A DNA stretch of 6,220 bases from Lonsdalea quercina subsp. quercina (GCF_000688655.1 NZ_JIBO01000007.1:168198-174417); one strand, 5' to 3'. Positions 1-6,220 are shown, numbered from the stretch's first letter. The notes: generated by a model from the letters alone, not told the origin. Program-made: numbers and translations.

Positions 1-9
1 GGCGCACGC

Positions 10-525
10 TTACCACGGCAGAGAGTGACCCAACAGGTAGATCAGGGACGCCGCCACAACGCCGGCAATCACATCGTCCACCATGATCCCCATTCCGCCA
101 TGCACGTTTCGGTCGAACCAGCGAATGGGCCAGGGCTTCCAGATATCGAGGAGCCGAAACAGCACGAATCCTGTAGCCACCCATGCCCAATGCATGGACG
201 GCACGGCCATCAACGTAATCCACATCCCGACGAATTCGTCCCACACGATACTGCCGTGATCGTGAACGCCCATGTCTTTCGCGGTAAGCTGACACAGGTA
301 AACGCCGATGCCGATACTGAACATGACCACCAGCGAGTACAGCTGCCACGGCAACAGAATCATCAGATACCATAACGGGATCGCCGCCAACGATCCTGCC
401 GTTCCCGGCATCCAGGGCGAGAGTCCGCTTCCCAACCCGGTCGCCAGAAAATGCCACGGGTTCAGCATTCGCAGGCGGCTTTTCGCCTCACGCGAACCTT
501 TATTTTCACTCCCCAAAGTGGTCAT
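10..525 (-). CDS. pgpA: Phosphatidylglycerophosphatase A
   Basis: This inner-membrane lipid phosphatase removes the phosphate from phosphatidylglycerophosphate to give phosphatidylglycerol, the last step of that phospholipid's synthesis. The 171-residue protein matches E. coli PgpA (about 172 aa) along its length. Recognisable blocks are NPWH (22-25), the [15 protein letters not shown] segment (36-50), the acidic [11 protein letters not shown] block (88-98), [11 protein letters not shown] (130-140) and the VDD pair (149-151). Hydrophobic stretches near 28-58, 60-78, 98-124 and 148-168 fit an integral membrane protein. The open frame extends upstream to 624, but the ATG at 525 gives the family N-terminus (MTTLG, then [12 protein letters not shown]). 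That start lies inside the end of thiL, overlapping it by 20 bp, with AAAGG just upstream, so translational coupling to thiL is likely. The TAA stop is at 10-12, so the gene is complete. Last visible gene of the operon. Confidence 0.95.
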   Translation of the reverse strand: MTTLGSENKGSREAKSRLRMLNPWHFLATGLGSGLSPWMPGTAGSLAAIPLWYLMILLPWQLYSLVVMFSIGIGVYLCQLTAKDMGVHDHGSIVWDEFVGMWITLMAVPSMHWAWVATGFVLFRLLDIWKPWPIRWFDRNVHGGMGIMVDDVIAGVVAASLIYLLGHSLPW

Positions 526-1480
526 AGCCTTTGAGATCGATGTCGACAGGTTCGTCCTGTTGGAAGAAACGCAGCCCTTCGGCTGCCGGACACATCTGTC
601 CAATGCAGGTGTAGCGCACGCCAAGGTGGCTGAGCGCCATATCCAACGCGCCCCGATTCAGCTCGGGCACGGTGAAGCAAAGCTCATAGTCCTCTCCCCC
701 GCCCAACGCCCAGCGTCTGGCGCAGTCGGCATCCGCCGACTGTTGCAGCGCTCCGGAGTACGGCAGCATATCCAGATTGATGTGTGCGCCGCATTGGCTG
801 GCGGCAAGGATATGGCGGAGATCGGAAGCCAGACCGTCGGACAGGTCGATGGCGGAATGAGCCAGGCCGCGAAGCGCCTGCCCTTGCAGGATGCGCGGCT
901 GAGGCCGCAGATGACGTTGCAGCAGGTAGCGTCGCCGTTCGTCGTCCTCGACCTGTAGGCGATCCTGCAAAATAGCCAGACCCGCAGCGCTATCGCCCAG
1001 CGTCCCCGTGACGTAGATCCAGTCGCCGACATGCGCGCCGTCGCGCCGCAAGGCTCGTCCGGCGGGCACCAGCCCCTGAATCGTCATGGTAATACTCAGC
1101 GGGCCGCGGGTGGTGTCTCCACCAACCAGTTGCATATCGTAGTAGTCAAGCAGTTCAAACAGGCTGTCGCTATAGGCCTCCAGCCAGCCGCCGTCGATAG
1201 ACGGCAGTGTTAAGGCAAGGGACACCCACGCCGGATCGGCGCCCATAGCGGCAAGATCGCTGAGATTGACGGCCAAAGATTTGTAGGCCAAGTCCGCCGG
1301 ATTGATGTCCGGCAGGAAGTGTACGCCGGCAACCAGCGTGTCGGTACTGACCGCCAGCTGCGTTTTATCAGCCACCGTCAGCAGCGCGCAGTCGTCTCCG
1401 ATGCCCAGTTCAACGTCCCGGCGCGTTGTTCTCACCCGGTCAAAATAACGAGCAATCAGATCGAATTCACCAGCAACCAT
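506..1480 (-). CDS. thiL: Thiamine-monophosphate kinase
   Basis: This cytoplasmic enzyme phosphorylates thiamine monophosphate with ATP to give thiamine pyrophosphate, the final step of cofactor synthesis. The 324-residue product is almost the length of E. coli ThiL (325 aa) and matches it throughout. It has the ATP/Mg2+-binding features of the PurM/ThiL superfamily: GIGDDCALL (26-34) with the paired aspartates D29-D30, [11 protein letters not shown] (45-55), [14 protein letters not shown] (70-83) and GGDTTRG (120-126). The C-terminal half holds SAIDLSDGL and the [14 protein letters not shown] block. The ATG at 1480 gives [17 protein letters not shown], matching the E. coli start MACGEF. The Shine-Dalgarno sequence is weak (GGACGAG, 1483-1489, very close to the ATG), and a hairpin ends only a few bases before it. 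thiL follows nusB after 61 bp and overlaps pgpA. Confidence 0.97.
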   Translation of the reverse strand: MVAGEFDLIARYFDRVRTTRRDVELGIGDDCALLTVADKTQLAVSTDTLVAGVHFLPDINPADLAYKSLAVNLSDLAAMGADPAWVSLALTLPSIDGGWLEAYSDSLFELLDYYDMQLVGGDTTRGPLSITMTIQGLVPAGRALRRDGAHVGDWIYVTGTLGDSAAGLAILQDRLQVEDDERRRYLLQRHLRPQPRILQGQALRGLAHSAIDLSDGLASDLRHILAASQCGAHINLDMLPYSGALQQSADADCARRWALGGGEDYELCFTVPELNRGALDMALSHLGVRYTCIGQMCPAAEGLRFFQQDEPVDIDLKGYDHFGE

Positions 1481-1492
1481 ATCTCGTCCAGG

Positions 1493-1537
1493 CCGTCCCG
1501 ACGTTCAAACTTTCGGGACGGGTAATCCGGTCCCGAA
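1493..1537 (-). repeat. Three-part inverted repeat able to form alternative hairpins between nusB and thiL
   Basis: Three segments of the nusB-thiL gap share one 7-bp word. On the plus strand GTCCCGA occurs at 1495-1501 and 1530-1536, with its reverse complement TCGGGAC between them at 1513-1519. The central copy can pair with either flank. One stem is 9 bp (1493-1501 with 1513-1521, 11-nt loop). The other is 8 bp (1512-1519 with 1530-1537) and can be capped by two more G-C pairs around a TAAT loop after a G/G mismatch. In mRNA order the second begins about four bases after the nusB stop and the first ends three bases before the thiL ribosome binding site. Neither is followed by a run of U, so a simple intrinsic terminator is unlikely. 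A role in thiL translation, mRNA processing or partial termination is inference. Confidence 0.6.
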
Positions 1538-1541
1538 TAAC

Positions 1542-1955
1542 TTATTTCTTGCGCAGGCGCGGGGCCGCTTTATCCAGCACGCCGTTGACAAATTTGTGGC
1601 TGTCTTCAGCACCGAACACTTTAGCCAGTTCGATAGCTTCGTTAATGGCCACTTTGTAGGGCACATCGTCACGTCGGCTCAGTTCGAAAAACGCCAGACG
1701 GAGAATCGCTTTTTCCACCTGACCCAGTTCTTCCAGCTTGCGGGACAGGTATGGCGTCATCAACTCATCCATACGGTCGGCCTGCGTCGCCACCCCGGTC
1801 AACAGCTCGCGGAAATAGGTGATGTCAACGCCTTTGACATCCTGCTCGCTCAGGAATTCTAGTTCAACATCGGCAATATCGTTTTTAGATAACTGCCAGG
1901 AATAAAGCGCTTGAACCGCACATTCACGGGCGCGGCGACGAGCAGCAGGTTTCAC
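1542..1955 (-). CDS. nusB: Transcription antitermination factor NusB
   Basis: NusB binds the boxA RNA of rRNA operon leaders together with NusE (ribosomal protein S10) and joins the complex that lets RNA polymerase read through Rho-dependent terminators; phage lambda N uses the same complex. The 137-residue, largely helical protein is close to E. coli NusB (139 aa). The N-terminal arginine-rich block [23 protein letters not shown] (RNA binding in the family) is nearly identical, as are [48 protein letters not shown] and the basic tail. The start codon is GTG (plus-strand CAC at 1953-1955), preceded by AAGGGG seven bases upstream. It follows ribH after 25 bp, so the two are almost certainly cotranscribed. 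The pairing of ribH with nusB is widely conserved among proteobacteria. Confidence 0.97.
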   Translation of the reverse strand: MKPAARRRARECAVQALYSWQLSKNDIADVELEFLSEQDVKGVDITYFRELLTGVATQADRMDELMTPYLSRKLEELGQVEKAILRLAFFELSRRDDVPYKVAINEAIELAKVFGAEDSHKFVNGVLDKAAPRLRKK

Positions 1956-1980
1956 GGAAATACCCCTTACTTAATCAGGC

Positions 1981-2457
1981 TTACTTGATAGCGTGTAATA
2001 CATTAATCATTTCAAGCGCGGTCAACGCAGCTTCTGCGCCTTTATTACCCGCTTTGGTGCCGGCGCGTTCGATAGCCTGCTCAATGCTTTCCGTCGTAAG
2101 TACGCCGAAAGCCACGGGAATGTCGCTGTTCATGGCAACCTGCGACAAACCTGAGCTGCATTCGCCAGCCACAAATTCAAAATGGGCTGTTCCACCGCGG
2201 ATCACCGTTCCCAGCGCCACTACGGCATCATAACCGCCGTTTTGAGTGCTTTTGGTCAACGCGCGTACCGCTAGCGGTAGTTCGTAGGCTCCCGGCACCC
2301 AGACCACGGTGATGTTCTCTTCCTTCACCTGGCCGATGCGTTTCAGAGCGTCAACGGCGCCTTCTAACAGGCTGTCGTTGATGAAATGGTTGAAGCGGGC
2401 AATTGCAATCGCCACGCGGGCATTAGGAGTAGCAACAACACCTTCAATAACGTTCAT
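1981..2457 (-). CDS. ribH: 6,7-dimethyl-8-ribityllumazine synthase (lumazine synthase)
   Basis: This enzyme condenses 5-amino-6-ribitylaminouracil with 3,4-dihydroxy-2-butanone 4-phosphate to give lumazine, the penultimate step of riboflavin synthesis. The gene is called ribE in E. coli K-12. The family assembles into a hollow icosahedral 60-mer or smaller rings. The 158 residues include [15 protein letters not shown] (20-34), the substrate-binding VPGAYELP (54-61), [12 protein letters not shown] (83-94) with the catalytic-type H92, and [22 protein letters not shown] with R131. The frame is open to 2508, but the ATG at 2457 gives the family N-terminus MNVIEG and has AAAGGA upstream. Compared with my memory of the E. 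coli protein there is a short insertion near STQNGG (70-75), [12 protein letters not shown] (98-109) replaces GGASNGLAHVAQ, and the terminal alanine is absent. No catalytic residue is lost. Confidence 0.97.
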   Translation of the reverse strand: MNVIEGVVATPNARVAIAIARFNHFINDSLLEGAVDALKRIGQVKEENITVVWVPGAYELPLAVRALTKSTQNGGYDAVVALGTVIRGGTAHFEFVAGECSSGLSQVAMNSDIPVAFGVLTTESIEQAIERAGTKAGNKGAEAALTALEMINVLHAIK

Positions 2458-2576
2458 AGCTTTCCTTTGACTGGTTTGAGTGCCCCGCAGGGGGGCGGAT
2501 TCTATCATATTCTTCCGGACCCGTGTCCGGTTTTGTCAGCTGATATTTTGTACTACGCGACGCCCGTGCCGTGGTC
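2458..2576 (-). other. ribD-ribH intergenic region with two GC-rich hairpins
   Basis: This is the longest gap inside the operon. It contains a perfect inverted repeat, CCGGAC-CCGT-GTCCGG (2515-2530, 6-bp stem, tetraloop), and a second possible stem, GCCCC/GGGGC (2482-2486 with 2492-2496), about 25 bp upstream of the ribH start. In the minus-strand transcript neither is followed by a U tract. The 2515-2530 hairpin is followed by TTTT only on the plus strand, where no gene would need a terminator. A TATGAT word on the minus strand at about 2505-2510 resembles a -10 box but has no matching -35 at normal spacing. I see no FMN riboswitch: the conserved RFN blocks are absent and the gap is too short. 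Confidence 0.45.
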
Positions 2577-3692
2577 TCAGGACTGCGGTTTGAGAGTCAG
2601 ACGCAGATCGGGGCCGACCTGCGCCACCTGAGCCAGCGAAAACTCCGGCGCCTGGGACAACTGGGACAATCCCGGCAAGACGCAAAGCGGACGCGCCGCC
2701 TCTCCCAGCAGCTTCGGCGCGAGATAGAGCAGCACTTCGTCCACCACGTTGGCGCGCAGTAACGCTCCGGCCAGCCGTGCGCCTGCCTCGACCCACACCG
2801 AGTTGATCTCGCGTTTGCCCAGCAGCATCATCAGCGCGACCAGATCGATCCCTTCGCCTTGCAACGGCAACGCCAACTGTTCGACAGACGACGGCCAGGC
2901 CTGCGCATCAGCCTTCTGGCGCGCCAGCCAGGTTGAGCCGGGCTGCTGGATCAGGCGATGACGAAATGTGACTCTTTCCTGACTGTCCACGACCACCCGT
3001 ACGGGCTGACGTAGCTGATCCTGCGGATAGGCGCGCTGCGTATCCGGGTCAAGCTCTTCCCAGCGCACGGTCAGAGAGGGGTCATCCGCCAGCACGGTCG
3101 CGCTGCTGCTCAGGATGGCGGCACTTTCGGCGCGAAACCGCTGCACGTCCTGGCGCGCCTGCGATGACGTGATCCATTGGCTTTCGCCGGAAGCCATCGC
3201 CGTGCGTCCATCCAGAGACGCCGCCATCTTGAGCTGTACGTAGGGAAGTCCGGTGCGCATACGTTTGAGAAAACCGCGATTGAGCTGTTCCGCTTCCGCC
3301 GCCATTACGCCGTAGCTGACATCAATGCCGGCCTGATGCAATCGCGTCAGCCCACGGCCAGCCACCTGTGGATTGGGATCCTGCATAGCGGCCACCACCC
3401 GCTTCACGCCAGCGGCGATCAGCGCATCCGCGCAGGGCGGCGTCCGCCCTTGATGGCTACAGGGTTCCAGCGTGACGTAGGCCGTTGCGCCGTACGCACG
3501 GTCACCGGCCATGCTCAGCGCGTGAACTTCCGCATGGGGACCGCCCGTTTTCTGGTGATAGCCCTCGCCGACGATCTCGCCGTCGCGGGAGATGACGCAG
3601 CCTACATTAGGATTGGGCGCGGTAGTGAAACGCCCACGGCGCGCCAGTTCCAGCGCTCGTGCCATATAAAACTCATCCGACGGTAATGTCAT
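2577..3692 (-). CDS. ribD: Bifunctional riboflavin deaminase/reductase RibD
   Basis: RibD carries out two successive riboflavin-pathway steps: deamination of 2,5-diamino-6-ribosylamino-4(3H)-pyrimidinone 5'-phosphate and NADPH-dependent reduction of the ribosyl chain. The 371-residue protein is about the E. coli length (367 aa). The N-terminal deaminase domain (about 1-145) has the zinc and catalytic motif HAEVHAL (H53, E55) and PCSHQGRTPPC (77-87) with zinc ligands C78 and C87. The C-terminal reductase domain begins near LKMAASLDGRTAMASGESQWITS (about 155-177) and includes SSATVLADDPSLTVR and NSVWVEAGARLAGALL. The ATG at 3692 gives MTLPSDEFYMARAL, matching the family start, with an AGAGAGG Shine-Dalgarno sequence upstream. 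It follows nrdR by 44 bp. The far C-terminus (after about 330) is the least conserved part. Confidence 0.97.
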   Translation of the reverse strand: MTLPSDEFYMARALELARRGRFTTAPNPNVGCVISRDGEIVGEGYHQKTGGPHAEVHALSMAGDRAYGATAYVTLEPCSHQGRTPPCADALIAAGVKRVVAAMQDPNPQVAGRGLTRLHQAGIDVSYGVMAAEAEQLNRGFLKRMRTGLPYVQLKMAASLDGRTAMASGESQWITSSQARQDVQRFRAESAAILSSSATVLADDPSLTVRWEELDPDTQRAYPQDQLRQPVRVVVDSQERVTFRHRLIQQPGSTWLARQKADAQAWPSSVEQLALPLQGEGIDLVALMMLLGKREINSVWVEAGARLAGALLRANVVDEVLLYLAPKLLGEAARPLCVLPGLSQLSQAPEFSLAQVAQVGPDLRLTLKPQS

Positions 3693-3736
3693 TCCCAGCC
3701 TCTCTTTTCAGCGCCGACGGTGCGGCATGACAGGGG

Positions 3737-4207
<471 letters not shown>

Positions 4208-4233
4208 TTATCATGAGAATAGTTTACCCTGAA

Positions 4234-4275
4234 TTAGCGGCCTAACCCAGCCTCCTTATGGCGCAACGCGGCCAT
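4234..4275 (-). CDS. Possible 13-residue leader peptide upstream of nrdR
   Basis: A short minus-strand frame, MAALRHKEAGLGR followed by TAA, is preceded by a near-ideal Shine-Dalgarno sequence (AAGGAG, 4282-4287) six bases before its ATG. It ends 47 bp before nrdR, and a second AAGGAGG lies inside it. I do not recognise the peptide. It has no run of one amino acid typical of attenuation leaders and no obvious terminator after it. It could be a leader peptide for the nrdR operon or a chance frame. The ribosome binding site is the only positive evidence, and no promoter upstream of it was identified. Confidence 0.25.
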   Translation of the reverse strand: MAALRHKEAGLGR

Positions 4276-4310
4276 ATGCGTCTCCTTGCCACCGGCGCCG
4301 CCCTGCCATC

Positions 4311-4345
4311 GGTTTAGATTGGGTTGAGGATTGATCTGCTAGATT
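4311..4345 (+). promoter_or_regulatory. PhoP-box promoter of the mgtL-mgtA transcript
   Basis: Two hexamers on the plus strand, GGTTTA (4311-4316) and GGTTGA (4322-4327), are separated by GATTG, an 11-bp start-to-start spacing. This matches the PhoP box, consensus (G/T)GTTTA-N5-(G/T)GTTTA, with one mismatch in the second half. Exactly 12 bp downstream is TAGATT (4340-4345), a 4-of-6 match to the sigma-70 -10 box; a PhoP box about 12 bp before the -10 is the usual layout of PhoP-activated promoters such as E. coli mgtA. Transcription would start near 4352, giving a leader of roughly 308 nt before mgtA. Activation by PhoP/PhoQ under low Mg2+ is inferred from this layout and the downstream gene. 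Confidence 0.75.
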
Positions 4346-4393
4346 GTGACTCCGCATGCTGGCGCACCCTCCGTTCACCGGCAATCTCGTAAA

Positions 4394-4420
4394 TTGAAAT
4401 TAGCCTCCTGAGCGTATATT
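4394..4420 (+). promoter_or_regulatory. Possible second sigma-70 promoter before mgtL
   Basis: TTGAAA (4394-4399) and TATATT (4415-4420) each match five of six consensus bases, but the spacer is 15 bp, shorter than the preferred 16-18. If used, the transcript would start near 4427, about 33 nt before mgtL, keeping the leader peptide and hairpins. The region is AT-rich compared with its surroundings, so chance is a real alternative. Confidence 0.2.
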
Positions 4421-4459
4421 CGCGTCATTTGGAATGGCATCACCCACCGGAGAAAATTG

Positions 4460-4504
4460 ATGGAACCAGAACCTCACCCTGCGCATGCAGGACTTCTTCG
4501 GTAA
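4460..4504 (+). CDS. mgtL: MgtL-like leader peptide of mgtA
   Basis: A 14-residue frame, MEPEPHPAHAGLLR, starts at the ATG at 4460 with a good Shine-Dalgarno sequence (GGAGA, 4449-4453, six bases away) and ends with TAA at 4502-4504. It sits between a PhoP-type promoter and mgtA, where E. coli and Salmonella have mgtL. E. coli MgtL, as I recall it, is [17 protein letters not shown]. The two share the M-E-P-acid-P-x-P start, with prolines at 3, 5 and 7, but the rest differs and the fourth proline and arginine cluster are absent. In E. coli, the alternating acidic/proline start destabilises the translating ribosome at low Mg2+, and poor mgtL translation (low Mg2+ or low proline) lets transcription reach mgtA. 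The same role is inferred here, supported by its last codons forming one arm of a switchable hairpin. Confidence 0.85.
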   Translation: MEPEPHPAHAGLLR

Positions 4505-4555
4505 GGCAACCCCGCTTTTTTTCGCTGCCTTACCGACCGATATGTAAGGCAGCGA
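4498..4555 (+). promoter_or_regulatory. Switchable hairpin pair in the mgtA leader (attenuator/Mg2+ sensor-like)
   Basis: Three segments compete for pairing. Segment A (4498-4508) is perfectly complementary to 4526-4536: 11 bp with a 17-nt loop containing T7 (4516-4522). Segment C (4544-4555) is perfectly complementary to 4522-4533: 12 bp with a 10-nt loop. The middle segment is shared, so A:B and B:C exclude each other; A and C both contain the direct repeat GTAAGGCA. Segment A includes the last codons and stop of mgtL. A ribosome finishing mgtL would cover A and favour B:C; one that drops off early would leave A free to form A:B. No U run follows B:C, so if that form blocks mgtA, Rho is more likely than intrinsic termination, as in Salmonella mgtA. 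Which state is on is inference. Confidence 0.75.
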
Positions 4556-4624
4556 CGTTCAGATATCGTCCCTGCTCATTTTAGAAACCGATGCGCCGGC
4601 GAATACCCCCTGCGCGTCAGCACG

Positions 4625-4653
4625 CTGCGACGTCACCCCGTCGTGGCGGAGGG
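4625..4653 (+). promoter_or_regulatory. Hairpin beside the mgtA ribosome binding site
   Basis: CGACG (4628-4632) pairs with CGTCG (4639-4643) across a six-base loop, and the stem can extend to 4625/4646 with two G-U pairs and a C-G pair. It ends one base before the strong mgtA Shine-Dalgarno GGAGGG (4648-4653), six bases from the ATG at 4660. It could influence initiation, though the binding site itself is outside the stem. The Shine-Dalgarno sequence settles the start of mgtA. Confidence 0.45.
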
Positions 4654-4659
4654 ACTGCT

Positions 4660-6220
4660 ATGCTATTTACTCGCCTCACCCGACAGTGGCTCGCCCAAAT
4701 CAGGCGCCATCTGCCTTCTCGTTTGTTTCATCGCGCGCCCATGCCGAACGGCCAGGCAAATGCGATTCCGGAGCGTCTCGCCCGTCAGTGCCATCACTAC
4801 GCCTGGCAGAATGAAGAAGCGCTCTATCAGGCTTTTGACAGCCATCCCGAAGGGCTGATGCCCAACGAAGTCCGTCAGGCACGATTAACCTACGGAGAAA
4901 ATCAAATCCCCGGCGAACGGGCCGCCCCCTGGTGGCTGCATTTGTGGCGCTGCTATCGTAACCCCTTCAACCTGTTGCTGACGCTGCTGGCGCTGATTTC
5001 CTACGCAACGGAAGATCTGACCGCGGCACTGGTCATTGGGCTGATGGTACTGATCTCGACGCTACTGCATTTTATTCAGGAAGCGCGTTCGGGAAAAGCC
5101 GCGGATACGCTGAAGGCGATGGTCAGCAATACCGCCACCGTACTGCGATGCGATGAGCAGACCGGACGCAGCGAGTATCAGGAAATCCCGATGGATCAGC
5201 TGGTGCCTGGCGACATCGTCAAGCTGGCGGCCGGCGACATGATCCCGGCCGATCTGCGCGTGTTGCAGGCGCGCGATCTGTTTATCAGTCAGGCATCGCT
5301 GACCGGCGAGTCGCTGCCCGTCGAAAAAGTCGCGCAAAGCCGTCTGGCGAAAAACGCCCCGGCGCTGGAAAGCGACACGCTGTGCTTCATGGGCACCAAC
5401 GTCATCAGCGGTACGGCGCAGGCGATAGTGATCGGTACCGGCGCCAACACCTGGTTCGGCCAGCTTGCAGGCCGAGTAACGAATCAGCCCGGGCAGGAAA
5501 ACGCCTTTCAGAAGGGCATCAGCCGCGTCAGCTGGTTGCTGATCCGCTTTATGATGGTGATGACGCCCATCGTGCTGGTCATCAATGGCTACACCAAAGG
5601 CGACTGGTGGGAAGCGGCGCTGTTCGCGTTGTCGGTCGCCGTCGGCCTGACGCCAGAAATGCTGCCCATGATCGTTACCTCAACGCTGGCGAAAGGCGCG
5701 GTAAAACTCTCTCGTCAGAAAGTGATCGTCAAACGTCTGGACGCCATTCAGAACTTCGGCGCGATGAATATTCTGTGCACCGATAAGACCGGCACGCTGA
5801 CGCAGGACCATATTGCGCTGGAAAGTCATACCGATGCGTTCGGACGCTGCAGCCAAAAGGTGTTGCGTCTGGCGTGGTTGAACAGCGCGCATCAAACCGG
5901 GCTGCACAATCTGCTGGATCAGGCCGTGCTGGAAGGCATATCCGATAAAGAGCAGCGCGACGTCCTCTCCCGTTGGCGCAAGGTGGATGAGATCCCCTTC
6001 GACTTCGAACGCCGCCGGATGTCGGTCGTCGTCGCCGAAAACGATCGGGAACATCGGCTGATTTGTAAAGGCGCGCTGGAAGAAATGCTGAGCGTGTGTT
6101 CCTCCATACGGCTCGGCGAAGAAACCATGATGCTGGATGAGGATCGGTTGCTGCGGATCCGCCATCTCACCGACGACTGGAATCGCCAGGGCCTACGCGT
6201 CGTGGCCGTCGCCAGCAAGG
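4660..6220 (+). CDS. mgtA: Magnesium-transporting P-type ATPase MgtA (5' part)
   Basis: MgtA is an inner-membrane P3B-type ATPase that imports Mg2+ using ATP and is made when Mg2+ is scarce. The frame is open from the ATG at 4660 through the window edge, giving 520 codons of a protein usually near 900, so about 380 residues (ATP-binding remainder, hinge and later membrane helices) lie outside. Visible parts: N-terminal basic tail (HLPSRLFHR near 17-25); membrane segments near 103-117 and 121-138; actuator-domain TGES at 215-218; membrane segments near 292-310 and 318-345 with the family motif GLTPEMLP (329-336); phosphorylation motif DKTGT at 375-379, with D375 as acceptor; and the nucleotide-domain KGA (470-472). 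Similarity to E. coli MgtA is high throughout. Nothing suggests a frameshift. Its own PhoP-type promoter and mgtL leader precede it. Confidence 0.97.
   Translation, partial: MLFTRLTRQWLAQIRRHLPSRLFHRAPMPNGQANAIPERLARQCHHYAWQNEEALYQAFDSHPEGLMPNEVRQARLTYGENQIPGERAAPWWLHLWRCYRNPFNLLLTLLALISYATEDLTAALVIGLMVLISTLLHFIQEARSGKAADTLKAMVSNTATVLRCDEQTGRSEYQEIPMDQLVPGDIVKLAAGDMIPADLRVLQARDLFISQASLTGESLPVEKVAQSRLAKNAPALESDTLCFMGTNVISGTAQAIVIGTGANTWFGQLAGRVTNQPGQENAFQKGISRVSWLLIRFMMVMTPIVLVINGYTKGDWWEAALFALSVAVGLTPEMLPMIVTSTLAKGAVKLSRQKVIVKRLDAIQNFGAMNILCTDKTGTLTQDHIALESHTDAFGRCSQKVLRLAWLNSAHQTGLHNLLDQAVLEGISDKEQRDVLSRWRKVDEIPFDFERRRMSVVVAENDREHRLICKGALEEMLSVCSSIRLGEETMMLDEDRLLRIRHLTDDWNRQGLRVVAVASK

Noticed and set aside
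308..958. Plus-strand open frame of 216 codons over pgpA and thiL
   Set aside because: It lies antisense to two clearly identified genes, matches no family I know, and is typical of shadow frames in GC-rich coding DNA.
2458..2576. FMN riboswitch before ribH
   Set aside because: The conserved RFN sequence blocks are absent, and the gap is too short for the full element.
3177..3686. Plus-strand frame of 169 codons opposite ribD
   Set aside because: Antisense to the conserved deaminase domain of RibD, with no recognisable motif or ribosome site.
4365..4439. Minus-strand frame MPFQMTRIYAQEANFNLRDCR between nrdR and mgtL
   Set aside because: Weak ribosome site, no similarity recognised, and it lies within the leader of the opposite transcript.
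4434..4460. Eight-codon frame MASPTGEN whose TGA overlaps the mgtL ATG
   Set aside because: The overlap could suggest coupling, but there is no convincing ribosome site and so short a frame is expected by chance.
4498..4522. Intrinsic terminator ending in the T7 run at 4516-4522
   Set aside because: No stable GC-rich stem ends directly before the T run; it lies in the loop of the A:B hairpin.
5680..6165. Minus-strand frame of 161 codons opposite mgtA
   Set aside because: Antisense to the DKTGT and KGA regions of MgtA; composition is a reflection of mgtA codons.

Overview
The window looks like a chromosomal segment of a gammaproteobacterium of the order Enterobacterales. The encoded NrdR, NusB, RibD, lumazine synthase, ThiL, PgpA and MgtA proteins all align closely, from memory, with their Escherichia coli counterparts. 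The lumazine synthase recalls the soft-rot/plant-associated Pectobacteriaceae (Pectobacterium, Dickeya, Brenneria, Lonsdalea) somewhat more than E. coli. The genus is an inference and was not searched.

Left two thirds (10-4186, minus strand): the conserved housekeeping cluster nrdR-ribD-ribH-nusB-thiL-pgpA, complete at both ends. It holds the ribonucleotide reductase repressor, two riboflavin pathway enzymes, an rRNA antitermination factor, thiamine-phosphate kinase and phosphatidylglycerophosphatase A. Gaps are 44, 119, 25 and 61 bp, and thiL and pgpA overlap by 20 bp, so one polycistronic unit is likely. Two gaps contain hairpin-forming repeats: 1493-1537, where three segments can form two mutually exclusive hairpins before thiL, and 2482-2530 between ribD and ribH.

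Centre (4187-4659, 473 bp): a divergent intergenic region. On the plus strand it carries a PhoP-type magnesium-responsive promoter (4311-4345), a 14-codon leader peptide gene resembling mgtL (4460-4504, MEPEPHPAHAGLLR), and three complementary segments (4498-4555) forming two competing 11-12 bp stems, the first overlapping the end of mgtL. A further hairpin lies just before the mgtA ribosome binding site. On the minus strand there is a possible 13-codon reading frame with a strong Shine-Dalgarno sequence in the presumed nrdR leader (4234-4275). No convincing nrdR promoter was found.

Right end (4660-6220, plus strand): the first 520 codons of mgtA, a P-type ATPase that imports Mg2+. It runs off the window. 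The promoter, leader peptide and switchable hairpins together make a coherent low-magnesium induction module: PhoP would start transcription when Mg2+ is low, and the leader would decide whether it continues into mgtA. No tRNA, rRNA, CRISPR array or insertion sequence was seen. The most unusual content is the divergent leader peptide and compact switch upstream of mgtA; the rest is ordinary core genome.
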